Shown: positions 4,707 to 6,322 of the stretch, in pieces
Layout: each line of letters opens with the position of its first letter
Position numbering within the stretch: the stretch's first letter is position 1
Origin: Viridibacillus sp050279675
GTDB taxonomy: Bacteria; Bacillota; Bacilli; Bacillales_A; Planococcaceae
Length of the DNA stretch: 6,322 bases
Direction: 5' to 3'
Assembly: GCF_050279675.1 (NCBI RefSeq)
Contig: NZ_JBNNUK010000043.1
Coordinates: 1-6,322 of the forward strand
Notes under the pieces: model-generated
Told to the model about the DNA's origin: nothing
Databases searched by the model: none
The model's input: the letters and a program-made list of their open reading frames with translations, nothing else
Position numbers and translations under genes: made by a program

Positions 4707-4785
4707 TATTAAACTAACGGGTGCTTTACTTCAAAAAGGAGTAGAGCCTTTTTTTTATTGAACTAACGGGGCAGATTAGTTAAAT
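4707..4785 (+). repeat. Dispersed terminator repeat, short-core copy 2
   Basis: It begins at TTATTAAACTAACGGGTGC and ends around GCAGATTAGTTAAATA. The left box is perfect, the core is the short hairpin, and the right box GAACTAACGGGGCAGATTAG is nearly identical to the other copies. It follows the CPBP gene by about 85 bases and precedes the lipoprotein gene. Confidence 0.85.
4723..4756 (+). terminator. Terminator hairpin of the TetR-CPBP operon
   Basis: GCTTTACTTC (4723-4732) pairs with GGAGTAGAGC (4738-4747) in a 10-bp stem with three wobbles, loop AAAAA, and an eight-base T-run (4749-4756). Confidence 0.8.
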
Positions 4786-4837
4786 ATGAAAGGGTTTAAT
4801 TACTTAATTTACCAATTACTAAAGAGGTGGTTTGAAA

Positions 4838-5254
4838 ATGAAGTTGAGAGTGTTCTTTGGTATTTTTCTTATAATTAGTTTGACAGCTTGTTCATCAACC
4901 AAACAAACTGTTATTGCGGATGAGGTTATCTTCTATGGCGAGGGAGAACATTGGAATGTCAAGTATATTTACAATCCTGAATTGTATGATGAAAAGAAAG
5001 TAAATTGGGTTGAAATCGAATTGAAAGATTTAGAACTATCGCAGGGAGATTTATATGATATTGACATTGAGTTTGAAAGTAGAGATGGGTTAATTACAGG
5101 GAATGTAGGAGGTATGAAAACAAAAATTAAAGGTAACGTTATTTCATTTTTAGTTGGTACTGTTAATTTTGAAACATATAAAGAGGATGAATATAAAATT
5201 CGGATAAAATTCAAAGATAAACAAGATGTTATAAGGTTGCAGTTATTAAACTAA
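4838..5254 (+). CDS. Small lipoprotein, unknown function
   Basis: The frame opens at TTG 4832, but the SD AGAGGTGG (4823-4830) is one base from that TTG and 7 bases from the ATG at 4838, so I choose 4838, giving 138 residues. The N-terminus is a textbook lipoprotein signal: MKLRVFFGIFLIISLTAC, with lipobox LTAC and the lipidated Cys at residue 18, followed by SSTKQ. The mature part of about 120 residues is polar and likely beta-rich, alternating charged and hydrophobic residues (WNVKYIYNPELYDEKKVNWV, then IELKDLEL, DIDIEFESRDG, YKIRIKFKDK). It should sit on the outer face of the cytoplasmic membrane. I do not recognise a family. An Ig-like or FixH-like beta sandwich is possible but is inference. 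The final codons LLN and the TAA stop are formed by TTATTAAACTAACGG, the left end of repeat copy E, so the C-terminus may have been set by the repeat. Confidence 0.8.
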   Translation: MKLRVFFGIFLIISLTACSSTKQTVIADEVIFYGEGEHWNVKYIYNPELYDEKKVNWVEIELKDLELSQGDLYDIDIEFESRDGLITGNVGGMKTKIKGNVISFLVGTVNFETYKEDEYKIRIKFKDKQDVIRLQLLN

Positions 5255-5337
5255 CGGGGGCTTTACTTGAAGATCATTGAGTTGTATATGCAGCTCTTTT
5301 TTTCTTTATTGAACTAACGAAGCAGGATAGTTAAAGA
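5244..5337 (+). repeat. Dispersed terminator repeat, long-core copy E
   Basis: The left end TTATTAAACTAACGGGGGC contains the stop codon of the lipoprotein gene (TAA 5252-5254). The conserved CTTTACTTGAAGATCATT, the hairpin and a T-run follow. The right box GAACTAACGAAGCAGGATAG is the most diverged of the long copies, and its right stem is reduced to AACTA/TAGTT. Confidence 0.85.
5279..5303 (+). terminator. Terminator hairpin in repeat copy E
   Basis: GAGTTGT (5279-5285) pairs with GCAGCTC (5290-5296) around ATAT. The C-to-T change at the loop end leaves a T:G wobble. Seven T residues follow (5297-5303). It sits 25 bases after the lipoprotein stop. Confidence 0.75.
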
Positions 5338-5341
5338 ACAT

Positions 5342-5376
5342 TTAGGGTACGTTACTTCTAAAAAGGAGTAACCTAA
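5342..5376 (+). promoter_or_regulatory. Leader hairpin that encloses the ribosome binding site
   Basis: GTTACTTCT (5351-5359) pairs with AGGAGTAAC (5364-5372) with one wobble, and TTAG (5342-5345) can pair with CTAA (5373-5376) across a small bulge. The SD AAGGAG (5363-5368), 8 bases before the ATG at 5377, lies in the right arm. The sequence TTACTTCTAAAAAGGAGTA also resembles the short repeat core TTACTTCAAAAAGGAGTA. Control of translation by this fold is inference. Confidence 0.45.
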
Positions 5377-5952
5377 ATGAAAAATCTATTCTTAGTTAGT
5401 TTGTATACTTTTATATTTTCGTTCAGTCTTTCCATGTTATTAGGAAATCCTGTTTATTCACAAACTACATCTTCAGATAAAATTGAATATTTACATCCTG
5501 CAAATAAGGAACAAGTTTTTGAAGAAACTGTAGATGAATTTTACAAGGCATTAAGAGACCTAAAGTATCCTGTACATCAGGAGCTTTATCAAAGATATAA
5601 GCAGAAGCCAAAGCAACAGCAAAGACATTTGGATACTGTTCTTTTTAAAGAAATGCCTGATGCATCTTTAAATATTAGAAAAAAGTTATTGTTTAATGAG
5701 GTAGAAGGATTAAATTATATAACTTTTGATGGAAATATTCTTCGTCCCTACCCAGGTATAGATATTAACTACCATCAGACTGTTAGCCCTGATAGGCAAG
5801 TTTATTTCTTTTATTCCTTTAAAGACACAGAAAAAGAATTTAGAGGTAGATATGCAATTTATGATGTTGAAACAAAAGAAATGGTAGCAGGTGGAGGTAC
5901 TTATATGCCCAAGCTCCAACTTACAAGGAACACTTACGATAAAGAAGGATAA
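5377..5952 (+). CDS. Exported protein of unknown function
   Basis: This is a complete 191-residue ORF. The ATG at 5377 is 8 bases after the SD AAGGAG. The N-terminus is a signal peptide: MKN, then a hydrophobic stretch LFLVSLYTFIFSFSLSMLLG, then PVYS-Q with likely signal peptidase I cleavage after Ser28. There is no lipobox Cys. The mature part has a helical, charged first half (EQVFEETVDEFYKALRDL, then ELYQRYKQKPKQQQRHLD) and a second half with strand-like aromatic segments (ITFDGNILRPYPGIDINY, QVYFFYSFKDTEKEF, GRYAIYDVETKEMVAGGG). No Cys residues are present in the mature chain. I do not recognise the family. The GRYAIYDVETKEMVAGG segment suggests a small beta-sheet domain. The gene is monocistronic by appearance, between repeat copy E and a short-core repeat, and its leader could mask the SD. 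Confidence 0.75.
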   Translation: MKNLFLVSLYTFIFSFSLSMLLGNPVYSQTTSSDKIEYLHPANKEQVFEETVDEFYKALRDLKYPVHQELYQRYKQKPKQQQRHLDTVLFKEMPDASLNIRKKLLFNEVEGLNYITFDGNILRPYPGIDINYHQTVSPDRQVYFFYSFKDTEKEFRGRYAIYDVETKEMVAGGGTYMPKLQLTRNTYDKEG

Positions 5953-5988
5953 ATTCAGGTGAAATAGCAAAAAGGTTGTGTTCGTCTT

Positions 5989-6064
5989 GTTCAACTAACG
6001 GGTGCTTTACTTCAATAAGGAGTAGAGCCTTTTTCTTCTTCAACTAACGGGGCAAGTTATTCCA
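5989..6064 (+). repeat. Dispersed terminator repeat, short-core copy 3
   Basis: The left box GTTCAACTAACGGGTGC, the short hairpin core and the right box TTCAACTAACGGGGCAAG (6039 on) are present. The right stem is poor in this copy (GTTATT in place of TTAGTT). It follows the exported-protein gene by about 40 bases. Confidence 0.85.
6004..6034 (+). terminator. Terminator hairpin after the exported-protein gene
   Basis: GCTTTACTTC (6004-6013) and GGAGTAGAGC (6019-6028) enclose the loop AATAA. CCTTTTT follows (T-run 6030-6034). The stem is identical to that of short-core copy 2. Confidence 0.8.
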
Positions 6065-6230
6065 AGAAGGAATTCCATTTTATAACGAATTTAATATTAG
6101 TTTCGGTAAATCGTATCATAAGTAACTGCAGACTTGCATGATACAAGCCAGATTTTATAACGATAAAATTAAAAGAAGTAATAACTCATTAATAAAGGAA
6201 TTTAGGCTCAAAGGTAGAAACATAGGTTGG
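6065..6230. other. Intergenic region before the insertion sequence; no gene seen
   Basis: About 165 bases have no ORF of note. Two copies of ATTTTATAACGA (6077-6088 and 6152-6163) flank an imperfect palindrome with outer arms GTATCAT (6113-6119) and ATGATAC (6138-6144) and inner AAGT/ACTT. The palindrome lacks a T-run, so it is not a terminator. It could be a binding site, but no partner gene is visible. Confidence 0.4.
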
Positions 6231-6322
6231 TGTGTCAACACAAAACTGGACAACTTTTATAAGGACTGTTGCTTGAATTCCACCGGTGTTAAATAGCCCA
6301 GTGTTCCATGAATTCGAATATT
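6231..6322 (-). mobile_element. End of an IS3-family insertion sequence (continues past the window)
   Basis: The last 92 bases carry the transposase 3' end on the - strand and a terminal sequence TGTGTCAACACAAAACTGGA. This has the TG start and the AAAACTGGACA part seen at the ends of IS3-family (IS150-like) elements. The exact tip, TGTGTCAA at 6231 or TGTCAA at 6233, and any target duplication cannot be fixed without the other end. The transposase stop lies only about 25 bases inside the tip, as usual for compact IS elements. Confidence 0.8.
6257..6322 (-). CDS. IS3-family transposase, C-terminal fragment (5' end outside window)
   Basis: Read on the - strand from the right edge, the frame gives NIRIHGTLGYLTPVEFKQQS and a final L, then TAA (6257-6259). 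The RIHGTLGYLTPVEF block is the highly characteristic C-terminus of the IS3-family OrfB integrase-like (DDE) transposase, where YNxxRxHxxLGYxTPxEF follows the catalytic Glu. Only these 21 codons are inside the window, so it is not possible to say whether the element is intact or which IS it is. It lies convergent to the rest of the genes and does not interrupt any visible coding region. Confidence 0.85.
   Translation of the reverse strand, partial: NIRIHGTLGYLTPVEFKQQSL

Noticed and set aside
4832..4834. TTG 4832 as start of the lipoprotein
   Set aside because: It is one base from the SD. The ATG at 4838 has proper spacing and gives a standard lipoprotein signal.
1701..5994. Minus-strand ORFs of 69-140 codons (1701-1913, 2472-2681, 3686-3928, 3876-4298, 4969-5214, 5710-5994)
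   Set aside because: Each lies opposite a well-supported + strand gene, has low-complexity or Pro/Ser/Asn-rich translations typical of antisense frames, and lacks a convincing SD or domain.
575..6064. CRISPR array, because of the many direct repeats
   Set aside because: Copies are 75-110 bp, diverged, separated by whole genes of varying length, and contain terminators. There are no short regular spacers and no cas genes.

Overview
The window looks like a piece of a low-GC Firmicute chromosome, most likely Bacillus sensu lato. The DNA is AT-rich, Shine-Dalgarno (SD) sequences are strong (AGGAGG, AAAGGAGG), TTG starts are used, and several proteins resemble small families common in Bacillaceae (DUF6176, DUF4190, DoxX-like, TetR, CPBP). 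No sequence search was possible, so the genus is an inference. All genes except the last fragment lie on the + strand.

Layout. 2-475 is the 3' end of an MFS transporter, closed by a terminator. Then follow a DUF6176-like protein (741-1085), a 63-residue membrane protein (1221-1412), a DUF4190-like membrane protein (1720-2001) and a DoxX-like membrane protein (2368-2712) that appears to start at ATT. A TetR-family regulator (3172-3831) and a CPBP-type membrane protease homologue (3847-4620) form a two-gene operon behind a 15-bp-arm perfect palindrome that is probably the regulator's operator. A small lipoprotein (4838-5254) and an exported protein of unknown function (5377-5952) follow. The right edge (about 6231-6322) is the end of an IS3-family insertion sequence, with the last 21 transposase codons on the - strand.

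The most striking feature is a dispersed repeat of about 75-110 bp. Eight recognisable copies and one degenerate half copy are present, all in the + orientation, with one after nearly every transcription unit. Each copy begins near AACTAACGGG, contains a hairpin followed by a T-run (an intrinsic terminator), and ends with a second AACTAACGGGGCA box that forms a small stem-loop with a following TTAGTT. Five copies share a long core (GAGTTGC/GCAGCTC stem). Three have a short core (GCTTTACTTC/GGAGTAGAGC type). The MFS terminator next to the half copy may be a third core. Apparently unrelated small genes are therefore separated by interchangeable terminator modules, and only the TetR-CPBP pair is not split by one.

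The genes do not form one pathway. They read as a string of short accessory units, mostly membrane or exported, each with its own start signals and its own repeat-encoded terminator. The TetR-CPBP operon is the only clearly coordinated unit.
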